Source: an uncultured bacterium (GTDB lineage: Bacteria; Vulcanimicrobiota; Xenobia; Xenobiales; Xenobiaceae). Taken from it: DNA of 64,000 bases. A program made the translations under genes and the position numbers. The stretch covers positions 1 to 64,000 of the forward strand of contig CAKUDB010000008.1 of assembly GCA_934644775.1 (NCBI GenBank), written 5' to 3'. Of this stretch, positions 36,871 to 45,954 are shown piece after piece. How positions within the stretch are numbered: the stretch's first letter is position 1; every line of letters begins with the position of its first letter. The notes below the pieces were generated by a model, which was given only the letters and a program-made list of their open reading frames with translations, ran no database searches and was not told where the DNA came from.

Positions 36871-38337
36871 ATGATTAACAATATCGATCTTACCGTTCAT
36901 CCCGAGGCTTTGAAACGCACTATTACCAGAGCTCGTGAGAAGCAGATTCGCATTCCTACTTTTAAACAGATGCGCAATCCCAAACTCATCCCTGCTGGCA
37001 TTGTCAAAGCTTTAGAGAACGTCGGCCTTTGGGATGTCAATCCCCTCAACCTTTTCCGTATTAACTGGCATAACCAGCCCGTCGAAAAAGGCGGCGCTTT
37101 CGGCAACGTCAACTATATCGAAATGCCCGAAGCTATTACTGGTGTACCTTGTAAAATTATCGGTCTGTGCGGTAAATGGTTCCCTACCGGCGCTCACAAA
37201 GTGGGTGCGGCTTTCGGCTGCTTAGTTCCCCGCTTAGTAACAGGTCAGTTCGATCCTACTTGCCAGAAGGCCGTTTGGCCCTCTACTGGTAACTACTGCC
37301 GAGGTGGTGCTTACGACTCCGCTCTCTTAGGCTGCCAATCTATTGCTATTCTTCCTCAGGGAATGAGCAAAGAGCGCTTCGATTGGCTCAAAACTGTAGC
37401 TGGCGAAATTATTGCTACTCCCGGTTGTGAAAGCAACGTAAAAGAGATCTTCGACAAGTGCTGGGAGTTGCGTAAATCCGGTGAGAACTTGGTAATTTTC
37501 AATCAGTTCGAAGAGTTTGGCAACTACTTATGGCACTATCACGTGACTGGCCCGGCCATGGAAGAAGCCGTTAAGTTAGTCGGCGGTCGTTATCGCGGTA
37601 TGGTTTCGGCTACTGGTTCTGCCGGAACTATCGCTGCTGGTGACTATATGAAAGATCTCCACCCCGATTCTAAGATTGCCGCTTCTGAAGCTATGCAATG
37701 TCCCACCTTACTCATGAACGGCTTCGGCGACCATCGCATTGAAGGTATTGGCGACAAGCACGTGCCCTGGGTACACAACGTAAAGAATACCGACATGATC
37801 GTAGCTATCGACGACGAGGCTCCTTGCACACTCTTGCGCTTGCTCAACGAGCCCATCGGTATTGAATACCTCAAGTCCTTAGGTGTAAGTGAGGAATTGC
37901 TTAGCAAGCTCAGCTGGTTAGGTATCAGCTCTATTTCCAACTTGCTCTCCGCTATCAAGATGGCTAAATACTACGAGTTCGGCCCCAACGACGTCATCGT
38001 CACCATGTTCACCGACTCGGCCGCTATGTACCAGAGTCGTTTACAGGAAATGACCGAGGCTCGCGGCACTTTCAGCCCCGTCGACGCCGCCGTCGCTTAT
38101 GCTCGCTACCTGGAAGGCTGTGACACCGACTACATGGCTGAGCTTACCTATCGCGATCGTAAGCGCGTTCACAACCTCAAATACTACACTTGGGTTGAGC
38201 AACAGGGTAAAACCTACAAAGAGATCCAGGAGCAGTGGTACAACGAAGAGTACTGGACTTCCTTACACCAGAGCCTCGATCCCTTGGATAAGCTTATCGA
38301 CGAGTTTAACGCTGCTGTCGGCTTAGAAGAGCTGTAA
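36871..38337 (+). CDS. Fold-type II PLP-dependent enzyme, cysteine-synthase/TrpB-like
   Basis: The protein has 488 aa. A probable Schiff-base Lys lies in WFPTGAHKVGAAFG, a phosphate-binding segment in STGNYCRGGAYDSALLG, and a second glycine loop in SATGSAGTIAAGDYM. This places it in PF00291, but it matches neither CysK (TSGNTG) nor TrpB well. The substrate is unknown; a lyase or beta-replacement reaction on an amino acid is likely from the fold. Codon use is strongly biased to C-ending codons compared with its neighbours, suggesting high expression. It has its own terminator. Confidence 0.8.
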   Translation: MINNIDLTVHPEALKRTITRAREKQIRIPTFKQMRNPKLIPAGIVKALENVGLWDVNPLNLFRINWHNQPVEKGGAFGNVNYIEMPEAITGVPCKIIGLCGKWFPTGAHKVGAAFGCLVPRLVTGQFDPTCQKAVWPSTGNYCRGGAYDSALLGCQSIAILPQGMSKERFDWLKTVAGEIIATPGCESNVKEIFDKCWELRKSGENLVIFNQFEEFGNYLWHYHVTGPAMEEAVKLVGGRYRGMVSATGSAGTIAAGDYMKDLHPDSKIAASEAMQCPTLLMNGFGDHRIEGIGDKHVPWVHNVKNTDMIVAIDDEAPCTLLRLLNEPIGIEYLKSLGVSEELLSKLSWLGISSISNLLSAIKMAKYYEFGPNDVIVTMFTDSAAMYQSRLQEMTEARGTFSPVDAAVAYARYLEGCDTDYMAELTYRDRKRVHNLKYYTWVEQQGKTYKEIQEQWYNEEYWTSLHQSLDPLDKLIDEFNAAVGLEEL

Positions 38338-38410
38338 GTCTCGTATTCTTTGTAGTTCTGACCCTCTATTTAGAGTAAAGAACTACATAACTAGTAATTT
38401 TATTACATAA

Positions 38411-38452
38411 AAAACTAATGCCGGTAGCTTTTGGGCTGTCGGCATTAGTTTT
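38411..38452 (+). terminator. Intrinsic terminator, perfect 13-bp stem
   Basis: The arm at 38411-38423 is the exact reverse complement of 38440-38452, with an A-run before and T-run after. It lies between convergent genes and is likely to work on both strands. Confidence 0.88.
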
Positions 38453-38526
38453 TATAACGCACCAAATGGTTGGCAACTTTGGCAAGATGGTTGGCAACCG
38501 TTTTGGTAGCCTTTTAGTTATACAAG

Positions 38527-39942
38527 TTAAGCCGATAATTTTTGAGAGTTTTGGGAGGCTAACAATTTATCCTTAAGATCTTGGGAGAGCCACCAACCGG
38601 CGCAGAACATGGCAAAGATTATACTGCCACCTAAAATAGTTAGTAAGCTTAAAGACCACCAAATAGATCTTATACCGTAACCAAAAGTAAAGACCATAGT
38701 ATAACAAGCTGGTATACGCAATAAAGAGCAAGGGATACTGACACACATAGGAGGCAAAGTGCGCCCACCACCAGCAAAAACGCCCTCAGCGATACCACAT
38801 AGGCCTGCAAAAGGCTGAGACCAAGCGATAATTTGCAAATAGCCCACCGCCGTAGTAATTACATTCTTATCATTACTAAATAACGAAGCACACAGCTCGG
38901 GAAGGGTTAAAAATAATGTACATACAGCGATACTGACACATAAAGCCCAACCCATAGCCACCCAAGCAATCTTTTTAGCTCTGGCCACTCGTCCTGCTCC
39001 CAAATTTTGGCCAATCATAGTAATACAAGCTAAAGAAATACCAGAGCGAATCGTATAATTGAGGCTCTCCAATCTGTGACCAATTCCCAAAGCGGCCATA
39101 GCTTCAGGGCCAAAATTGCTAATAACTGGGGCTATTGCCATATAGACAATACTAAAGACAATAGAAGCTAAAGATAAGGGCAAACCTACAGCAACAACTC
39201 TACCTAAATAGTGCCAGTCTATCTTTGCTGCTCTAACTTTGGGTAACATAAAAAGATAGCCTGGTCGGGTAATCTTTATAATTAACAATATACAAACTAC
39301 CCCAAAGGAGATATTGGAAGCGATAGCCGCCCCTAGAGCTCCCAATTTAGGTAAACCGACTAATCCAAAAATAAATAAGGGATCCAAAATAAAATTCAGT
39401 ACAAATCCGATAGAATAAATCTTTAAGGGCGTGCGGGTATCTCCATAGGCACGCATAACGGCAGAGATACACTCATTGATACATACTGACGGAGCAAAGA
39501 CGGCCAGCATACCCAAATAAGAATAACCAATATCGATAACTGCTGCAACATCTTCTTTATTACCGACCATCCAGCCAAGAATATCGCGACCCCAGAAATA
39601 TAAAACGACAAATTCCACAAATCCGGTAAAAATTGCCGCCATTAAACTTATTTGCACCCCTTCCAGGGCTTCTTGAGCTGCTTCCGGCCGTTTAGTCGCT
39701 TCTCCAAGTTTATTGGCGATTAAAGAATTGGTGCCGGTAGTGACGATTCCAGAAAGGGCAAACATAATCCAAATGGCGAAGCTAGACATATTTACAGAAG
39801 CTAAAGCCAATACTCCACTATGGCCTACCCAGATAGCATCAACTAAGCTAAACAAAGTAGAAAGAAACATCGAACCCAAAATAGGAATAGTTAATTTTAT
39901 AAGAACTTTACTTACTGGGCCGTGCATCAAATCATTTTGCAT
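38527..39942 (-). CDS. MATE-family multidrug/Na+ antiporter
   Basis: The protein has 471 aa with 12 predicted membrane helices in two halves. The first half begins PILGSMFLSTLFSLVDAIWVG with the MATE hallmark; RAYGDTRTPLKIY marks the middle, and GGGRTLPPM the second half. MATE proteins expel cationic compounds by Na+ or H+ exchange. The substrate cannot be told. It stands alone, divergent from the lipid-kinase gene. Confidence 0.93.
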   Translation of the reverse strand: MQNDLMHGPVSKVLIKLTIPILGSMFLSTLFSLVDAIWVGHSGVLALASVNMSSFAIWIMFALSGIVTTGTNSLIANKLGEATKRPEAAQEALEGVQISLMAAIFTGFVEFVVLYFWGRDILGWMVGNKEDVAAVIDIGYSYLGMLAVFAPSVCINECISAVMRAYGDTRTPLKIYSIGFVLNFILDPLFIFGLVGLPKLGALGAAIASNISFGVVCILLIIKITRPGYLFMLPKVRAAKIDWHYLGRVVAVGLPLSLASIVFSIVYMAIAPVISNFGPEAMAALGIGHRLESLNYTIRSGISLACITMIGQNLGAGRVARAKKIAWVAMGWALCVSIAVCTLFLTLPELCASLFSNDKNVITTAVGYLQIIAWSQPFAGLCGIAEGVFAGGGRTLPPMCVSIPCSLLRIPACYTMVFTFGYGIRSIWWSLSLLTILGGSIIFAMFCAGWWLSQDLKDKLLASQNSQKLSA

Positions 39943-40147
39943 ATAAAAAGACCTTTAACCTGGGGAAAAAATCGCCCTAAACCGATAAAAGAAATAGTTT
40001 AGATACAAAAAATAAAATGTAACTAAGCCCCACCCCGAGCCCCATTAAACTTGTGATTATAAACTCCTGTTGCCAGATTTTTAATGCCAAAACAACATTA
40101 TAATTTCTAGGGAAAAGTCGCTCAATTTCGAAATATACACCTCAGTT

Positions 40148-41074
40148 ATGTCACTATCGAGCGCAGAAAAATTTTACATTATAATCAATCCTTCTGCAGG
40201 AGCAGGACGCAGTTTACGCAATTTGCCAGCCATTGCCGATTTTGCTCAAAAACATGACGGTTCTATTTTAATTAGCCGCTATCCTGGCCATACTATCCAG
40301 TTGGCTAAATCAGTAGCTGCTAAAGGTAGACTTGTTTTTGCCGCCGGTGGAGACGATACCGTTAGAGAAGTATTACAAGGGACTTATACTAGCAAATCTA
40401 TTATCGGTATAATCCCCTTAGGAACTTTTAATAATTTAGCTACTAGTTTATATTTGCCCCCCCACCCTTTGGAATGTTTAAAGCTTTCGCTAGAAGGCGT
40501 CAATTGTCTAGTAGATGTAGGTAAAATAGAACAAGGCAAGTTATTCACCGAGAGTATCGGCATAGGGTTAGATTCATACGCTTGGTCGAAAGCGCCTACC
40601 CAAGAGCCGGTAGGTTTGTGGCGCTGGGTTAGGGGCATAAAGATTGGACTCAGTTCACTTTTAGATTTTACGCCCCAAAATTATCGCCTAGAAATAGACG
40701 GCCGCCTCTTAAAGATGCACGACGTTATGCAAATAACTGTAGCCAACTCGCGCTGTTACTGTTCTGGTATCCAGATTGCCCCCAATGCCAAAATGAACGA
40801 TGGCTTACTCGATATATGTATAATTTCCCGTATGAGTAAATTAAAATTTTTGGCCATGACACCTATTTTTTATTTTGGCAAACATATTAACAACTCAACT
40901 AGCGTCCATTATATTCAAGCCCACAAAATAGGTATTAGCGGATCCTCTTCAGTGCCCATTCGGGTAGATGGTATGCTAACTTCTCAAACTTTGCCTATAA
41001 AAGCTACCGCTATTAGTAATAGCCTGACTATACGTATACCTACATTTTGCCGACATACGGCCAGCTTGCAGTAA
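40148..41074 (+). CDS. Diacylglycerol/lipid kinase family protein (YegS/DagK-like)
   Basis: The 308-aa protein has the DAGK catalytic fold: IIINPSAGAGRS at about residues 11-22, VFAAGGDDTVREVLQG, GIIPLGTFNNLA, TESIGIGLDS and the C-terminal NDGLLDICI. Two hallmark motifs vary: GGDDT replaces GGDGT and PLGTFNN replaces PxGTxND. Close members keep a kinase fold with undefined lipid substrate. The ribosome site is weak. It may phosphorylate a lipid or be a degenerate paralogue. Confidence 0.88.
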   Translation: MSLSSAEKFYIIINPSAGAGRSLRNLPAIADFAQKHDGSILISRYPGHTIQLAKSVAAKGRLVFAAGGDDTVREVLQGTYTSKSIIGIIPLGTFNNLATSLYLPPHPLECLKLSLEGVNCLVDVGKIEQGKLFTESIGIGLDSYAWSKAPTQEPVGLWRWVRGIKIGLSSLLDFTPQNYRLEIDGRLLKMHDVMQITVANSRCYCSGIQIAPNAKMNDGLLDICIISRMSKLKFLAMTPIFYFGKHINNSTSVHYIQAHKIGISGSSSVPIRVDGMLTSQTLPIKATAISNSLTIRIPTFCRHTASLQ

Positions 41075-41166
41075 AAATAGACACCACTTGTTAGTAGTTT
41101 ACTACCTTCTCTGCCTACTGGCCTTACCGTCAAGTTTATATAATTACAAAACTAAATGTAAAAAAG

Positions 41167-42108
41167 CTAAAGAACTCGCTTAGCTCCCAAATAACGTGCT
41201 TTAAAGTAACTCTCTTCCAAGCTGCTGACTCTAACATAGCCTGAAGAAGAAGCGTGAATAAATTCACCATTACCCAAATATATGCCCACATGAGAAGCTC
41301 CAGGAGCATAAGTTTCGAAAAAGACCATATCGCCAGGAGCTTCACCGCCAAAAGAGACGGCCCGCCCTTCATTAAACTGGATATCGGCAGTACGAGGTAA
41401 ATTTATACCTACTTGTCCATAGACATATTGGACATAGCCAGAGCAATCGAAACCAGAAGGCGTACTTCCACCCCAAACGTAAGGTACTCCCATATAGCTT
41501 CTAGCCTTATTCAAAAGACTATTAACTCTGGCAGAAGAAGGGGTATTAGCCACCATGTCTTCTTCATCTTCGTCAACGGGAGGAACGTAATTGGGAATTT
41601 TGACTACTTTACCGTCAGAACCGATAGCTATACTGTAACTGGGAGCCGGATTGGAAGCACGATTGTAAGAGCGACGTTTTTTCTTTTTGGATTTCTGGGC
41701 AACTTGATTAGTTTGCTTACTTACAGAAGGGCTAACAGCTAAGAGATCGCTACCATTATTGTCAATTTTGACAACTTCAGGAGAAGGAGCACTCTGAGCG
41801 ACCGCAGTCTCAACTTTAGTAGGCAGAGGCTTAACTTCCGGATCGATAGGAATTAGCAAAATAGCCCCAGTTTGTAGCCCCTTTTGATCGACAATCGTGT
41901 TGGCGTTGATTCGTAGAACTTCTTTAGGGTCGACACTATAACGCGAAGCAATAGAGTAAATAGTGTCCCCTCTAACTACTTCGTAATATTTATAAACTAT
42001 GTGCGCTTGCACAGAAGAAGCAGCTAACCCAAAACTTAGGCTACAAATTGCTGCCGCAGCCAAAGCCCCGCGGCCCGCTCTCTTAAATAAGGAATATACT
42101 CTTTCCAT
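41167..42108 (-). CDS. LysM - NlpC/P60 peptidoglycan endopeptidase
   Basis: A secreted cell-wall hydrolase. The ATG at 42108 gives 313 aa; the longer frame starts at a TTG inside the terminator T-tract of the upstream operon and is rejected. The signal peptide (about residues 1-35) ends SVQA-HI. A LysM domain (about 40-90: YYEVVRGDTIYSIASRYSVD) precedes a Ser/Pro/basic linker and a C-terminal NlpC/P60 domain. Catalytic Cys is in FDCSGYVQYVYG, His in SHVGIYLG and the third residue in EFIHASS. Likely cleaves D-Glu-DAP bonds. Confidence 0.93.
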   Translation of the reverse strand: MERVYSLFKRAGRGALAAAAICSLSFGLAASSVQAHIVYKYYEVVRGDTIYSIASRYSVDPKEVLRINANTIVDQKGLQTGAILLIPIDPEVKPLPTKVETAVAQSAPSPEVVKIDNNGSDLLAVSPSVSKQTNQVAQKSKKKKRRSYNRASNPAPSYSIAIGSDGKVVKIPNYVPPVDEDEEDMVANTPSSARVNSLLNKARSYMGVPYVWGGSTPSGFDCSGYVQYVYGQVGINLPRTADIQFNEGRAVSFGGEAPGDMVFFETYAPGASHVGIYLGNGEFIHASSSGYVRVSSLEESYFKARYLGAKRVL

Positions 42109-42129
42109 TATTTGGCTTCTGTCCCTACC

Positions 42130-42196
42130 AAAAAAAATAAGCAAGACCGAAGCTATAACGGTTGCTTTAAAGCAACTCGTCTTGAAGCCTCGGTCT
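42130..42196 (-). terminator. Strong terminator of the nfnA-nfnB operon
   Basis: AGACCGAAGC (42144-42153) pairs with GCCTCGGTCT (42187-42196) with one bulge. An inner palindrome is at 42161-42176. On the minus strand a run of eight T follows, complementary to 42130-42137. Confidence 0.85.
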
Positions 42197-42224
42197 CGGA
42201 TAGTTCAACTTACTACTAGAGTAA

Positions 42225-43721
42225 CTACTTATTGCTCAATAATTCATTGATGGAGCGAGCCGCACGACGGCCTTCACCCATAGCCAAAATTACGGTAGCA
42301 GCACCCAGAACAATATCTCCTCCAGCGTAAACTTTATCTAAGCTGGTCTTACCGGTAGCTTCTTCTACGATAACGTTACCCTTCTTGTTAAGCTCTAAAC
42401 CAGGAGTGGCCGAAGTAAGCAACGGATTAGAGCGGTTGCCAATAGCCACCAAGACGGTATCGCACTCTAATTCGTAGGTATCGCCTTCAATCTTGATAGG
42501 GCTGCGACGGCCACTAGCATCGGGCTCACCCAATTCGTAGCGCTGTACGGTGACAGACTTTACCCGACCTTGCTCGTCGCCATTGATAGCGCAAGCATTT
42601 TGCAAGAAGCAAAAACGAATACCCTCTTCAAAGGCGTGCTCAACCTCTTCGCGACGGGCAGGCATCTCCTGACGGCTGCGGCGATAAAGTACTGTAACCT
42701 CTTCAGCTCCGAGCCGCTTAGCCATACGGCAAGAGTCCATAGCCACGTTGCCGCCACCCAAAACGACAACCTTCTTAGAGTTGTACATAGGAGTATCGTT
42801 GCGACCAGGATAGATTCCGCCCATTAAATTGGCTCGAGTTAAGTATTCGTTGGCGGTGCAAACGCCGATCAAGTCTTCTCCAGGAATACCCATAAAGATA
42901 GGCAAACCGGCACCGACGCCAATAAAAGCAGCTTCAAAGCCATCTTTTTCAAAGAGGTCTTGGATAGTGCGAGTGCGACCGACTACATAATCGGTATGGA
43001 ATTGGACGCCCATCTTTACCAAAGAGTCGATTTGCTCATCAACTACATGCTTAGGCAAACGAAACTCGGGAATACCGTAGCGCAATACGCCGCCCAATTT
43101 GTGCAAAGCTTCAAAAACGTGAACTTCATGGCCTTGGCGGCGACAATCGGCAGCTACCACCAAACCGGCAGGGCCCGAACCGATAACAGCAACTTTATGG
43201 CCGCTTTCAGGCTTAACCTCTAAGGCACCCTCGCTGTGCGAAGTATGCCAGTCGGCTAAGAAGCGCTCAACTTTACCAATAGAAACGGATTGAGCCACAT
43301 CTTTGTGGGCTTTACCAATCATACAATTCTGCTGGCACTGACGCTCTTGGGGACAAACGCGACCACAAATGGCAGGTAACAAACTCGATTCTTGAATAAC
43401 AGCAATGGCTTTGTCGAAATTGCCTTCGGCGGCCGCATGGAGGAAGCCGGGAATATCGATACCTACAGGGCAACCTTTTACACAATTAGGATTCTTGCAC
43501 TGCAAACAACGGCGGCTCTCTACTATAGCCTGAGCAGGCGAGAAGGTCTTCTCTACTTCATCTTGCCACTGGGAGCGCTGCAAAGGATCTAAGACGGCCG
43601 GCTTTTGCAAAGGGATAGCCATGCGATCTCTGGGAGTTAAACTTCCCTTCTCTTCCAATTTGTGCAAAATATCTAAAGCTTCTTGCTCAAGAATTTGAGG
43701 ATCTTTATGAAAACGAGGCAT
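42225..43721 (-). CDS. nfnB: NfnB / glutamate-synthase small-subunit-like flavoprotein
   Basis: This 498-aa oxidoreductase has an N-terminal iron-sulfur domain (RCLQCKNPNCVKGCPVGIDIPGF near 75-97, then CGRVCPQERQCQQNC) and tandem FAD (VIGSGPAGLVVAADC) and NAD(P)H (VVLGGGNVAMDSC) domains. In the Nfn complex the large subunit oxidises NADPH and bifurcates electrons to NAD+ and ferredoxin. It follows the matching nfnA by 81 nt. Without that partner it would be called GltD/GltA; the pair favours Nfn. AAGGAGAG precedes the ATG. Confidence 0.88.
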   Translation of the reverse strand: MPRFHKDPQILEQEALDILHKLEEKGSLTPRDRMAIPLQKPAVLDPLQRSQWQDEVEKTFSPAQAIVESRRCLQCKNPNCVKGCPVGIDIPGFLHAAAEGNFDKAIAVIQESSLLPAICGRVCPQERQCQQNCMIGKAHKDVAQSVSIGKVERFLADWHTSHSEGALEVKPESGHKVAVIGSGPAGLVVAADCRRQGHEVHVFEALHKLGGVLRYGIPEFRLPKHVVDEQIDSLVKMGVQFHTDYVVGRTRTIQDLFEKDGFEAAFIGVGAGLPIFMGIPGEDLIGVCTANEYLTRANLMGGIYPGRNDTPMYNSKKVVVLGGGNVAMDSCRMAKRLGAEEVTVLYRRSRQEMPARREEVEHAFEEGIRFCFLQNACAINGDEQGRVKSVTVQRYELGEPDASGRRSPIKIEGDTYELECDTVLVAIGNRSNPLLTSATPGLELNKKGNVIVEEATGKTSLDKVYAGGDIVLGAATVILAMGEGRRAARSINELLSNK

Positions 43722-43802
43722 TATAAACTCTCCTTAGGTGAACTTATTGCTGTATAGGACGCCTTCGTATAAGCGAATAGGCGGTTCCAACATCAGAGCC
43801 AG

Positions 43803-44717
43803 CTATATTTCCCCGGCTTCATGCATTTCTTTAACTACAGCTCTGAAGCGGCAAGTATGCTCTCGAGCTTTAGTCTCTTGCTCTTTAAATGCGTTCAAAC
43901 GCTTGAGCATATTATCGAAATCTACCAAGTGAGCGTCAAATTCAGGGCCGTCTACGCAGACAAATTTAATTTGACCATCTACAGTGACGCGGCAGCATCC
44001 GCACATACCAGTACCGTCAATCATAATAGTATTGAGACTGACTAAAGTCTTAACATCGAAAGGCTTGGTAGTTAAAGCACAGAACTTCATCATTACGGGC
44101 GGGCCGATAGCGACAACCAAATCCGGCTTCTCTGCCTCGTTGGCACAAAGCTCCTTCAAAGGCTCAGTAACTAAGGCTTTGCGACCGTAAGAGCCATCGT
44201 CGGTGACAACGATATATTCATCGGCTATAGCTTTCATTTCATCTTCCAAGATAAGTAAGCCCTTGTTGCGAGCTCCGGCAATAACTGTAACATGGTTGCC
44301 TAAAGCCTTTAATCCACAAACGATAGGATAGAGAGGGGCTAAACCTATTCCTCCGCCTACGGCCACTACCTTACCAAATTTCTCTAAGTCGGTAGGCTTA
44401 CCGAGAGGGCCAGCAATGACGGGAATATAATCGCCGACTTCAAAATGGCTCAATTCTTCAGTAGATTTACCTACGACTTGGAAAATTAAAGTAATAGTCC
44501 CAGCTTCTTTATCGGTGTCGGCAACGGTTAAAGGTACACGCTCGCCGTAATCGACGTCGGTTTGCAAAATAATGAACTGGCCCGGCTTATGCTCTTGGGC
44601 AATCAGCTCGGCCTCTACGCGCATACGTACAACGTTCTCTGACAAGAACTCTTTATATACAATCTTATGCCCTTTGCGAGGGGCAGCAGAACCGACGATA
44701 TTAGTCAAATCACTCAT
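43803..44717 (-). CDS. nfnA: NfnA / ferredoxin-NADP+ reductase alpha subunit
   Basis: The 304-aa protein resembles PyrK/SudB-type reductases. An FAD-binding beta-barrel (about 15-110, PGQFIILQTD, GERVPLTVAD), an NAD-binding domain (VVAVGGGIGLAPLYPIV) and a C-terminal [2Fe-2S] site (GTGMCGCCRVTV and FVCVDGPEFD) are all present. In the Nfn enzyme this small subunit reacts with NADH. It is the first gene of the nfnA-nfnB unit. The organism therefore probably balances NADPH, NADH and ferredoxin, as strict anaerobes do. Confidence 0.9.
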   Translation of the reverse strand: MSDLTNIVGSAAPRKGHKIVYKEFLSENVVRMRVEAELIAQEHKPGQFIILQTDVDYGERVPLTVADTDKEAGTITLIFQVVGKSTEELSHFEVGDYIPVIAGPLGKPTDLEKFGKVVAVGGGIGLAPLYPIVCGLKALGNHVTVIAGARNKGLLILEDEMKAIADEYIVVTDDGSYGRKALVTEPLKELCANEAEKPDLVVAIGPPVMMKFCALTTKPFDVKTLVSLNTIMIDGTGMCGCCRVTVDGQIKFVCVDGPEFDAHLVDFDNMLKRLNAFKEQETKAREHTCRFRAVVKEMHEAGEI

Positions 44718-44878
44718 GCTTTAAATCTCTCAAAACCGCCAAGGTAGAATTAGCAATCGAATCTCTAAAAACTGCCAAAAGTCAACAGCGCCTAGAGATC
44801 CAAACTCCTAACTATTTTGCCAAAAGAGATAAATAGCCTCCTTTTAAGACTTAAGTATTAAAAAAACTTAGAATTACA

Positions 44879-44935
44879 AAAAAAAAACGACCTCCGCTTC
44901 CTCAAACAATAAAAGTAGAGTAAAAGCGGAGATCG
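44879..44935 (-). terminator. Intrinsic terminator of the SPFH gene pair
   Basis: The arms at 44888-44899 and 44924-44935 pair with one mismatch. On the minus strand a run of nine or more T follows (complement of 44879-44887). The rest of the gap 44718-44975 has no gene. Confidence 0.85.
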
Positions 44936-44975
44936 CTCTTTAGCTTACGGTTGGCCAGCAACCTAATAGTAGCTT

Positions 44976-45947
44976 CTAGAAAGTAATTTCCATAGAGCCG
45001 GTCTTGGAGTCTTGAGAATTAGCCTTAGGGACGACATAATTGCCACTAATTTGCTTCATATTTTCTACAGTCATCATAGAGCGGGCAATATCGGTATTGC
45101 TTCCAGCTGGGATAATGGAAATATTGGCCTGACCTTTCAAAATTCTTTCAGTTTCCAAAATTTCGAAAAGGGCGCTGGCCACTTCGTTGTCTTTAGAAAT
45201 TTCTTCCAAAGCTTTACCTACAATTTCGGGGCGAATAGCCGCAGCGCGGGCAAATTCGATAGCCGATTTGCGATCGGCTTCGGAGCGAATAACGCTGACT
45301 CGGTTATTGCCATCTTGTTTAATGGCAGCGGTTACTTGGCGCAGACGATTGACAACTTTTTCCTCAATTTGGGCAATCATTCTTCTATCGCGGAAATGTA
45401 CATTACGAATGTAAACAGAACCGAGGCGATACCCCCATTCGTCGGAGCGAGGAGAGACTTCCTGACGCACGGCCCGACTCATGGCATGACGATCTTCCAT
45501 CATATCGGCCAAAGTAAGGTTAGAAAGGCAGCGTACAGTAGCATTGCTGACGTTGGCTCGCAAAGAACCTTCTGGATCGGTATTTTCGAAGCGATACTTA
45601 ACAGGATCGGAGACCATCATTTCGTACCAAACACCAATACCCATAGGAGCGCCTTCTTCGGAGTTTACCGGCAAACTGCGAAGGTAGCATTGGTCTAAAC
45701 TGGTATCGACTACAATATCCTCACCCACAAAATTAAAAAGAAGAGCATCAACCAAAGACATAGATGACACCAAAGCGTGGATACCCGGCTCATCGAAACG
45801 AGCCTTAACATCACCGAATAATTTTAAGATGTGAGACTCGCGTTCATTTACGATAACGTAAGGCCAGAAAAACTTGACTATATAAGGCAACAATTCAAAA
45901 AATAAGGCTGAAACGATGAACGCAGCGATGAATGAAGTAAAAAACAC
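44976..45947 (-). CDS. SPFH/band-7 membrane protein, second of pair (HflC-like)
   Basis: One N-terminal membrane helix (about residues 3-30) is followed by an SPFH domain (about 30-230) and a helical C-terminus. Arg/Glu-rich VRQEVSPRSDEWGYRLGSVYIRNVHF is the typical band-7 core. The GTG start at 45947 (323 aa) lies 7 nt after the upstream stop with GGAGG 10 nt away; the longer frame begins with TTG inside the upstream gene. HflC/HflK-type proteins form membrane microdomains, often with FtsH. No protease gene is adjacent. Confidence 0.85.
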   Translation of the reverse strand: MFFTSFIAAFIVSALFFELLPYIVKFFWPYVIVNERESHILKLFGDVKARFDEPGIHALVSSMSLVDALLFNFVGEDIVVDTSLDQCYLRSLPVNSEEGAPMGIGVWYEMMVSDPVKYRFENTDPEGSLRANVSNATVRCLSNLTLADMMEDRHAMSRAVRQEVSPRSDEWGYRLGSVYIRNVHFRDRRMIAQIEEKVVNRLRQVTAAIKQDGNNRVSVIRSEADRKSAIEFARAAAIRPEIVGKALEEISKDNEVASALFEILETERILKGQANISIIPAGSNTDIARSMMTVENMKQISGNYVVPKANSQDSKTGSMEITF

Positions 45948-45954
45948 TCGCCTA

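Noticed and set aside
42109..42144. TTG start for the NlpC/P60 gene
   Set aside because: It lies in the T-tract of the nfn operon terminator; ATG 42108 begins a normal signal peptide.
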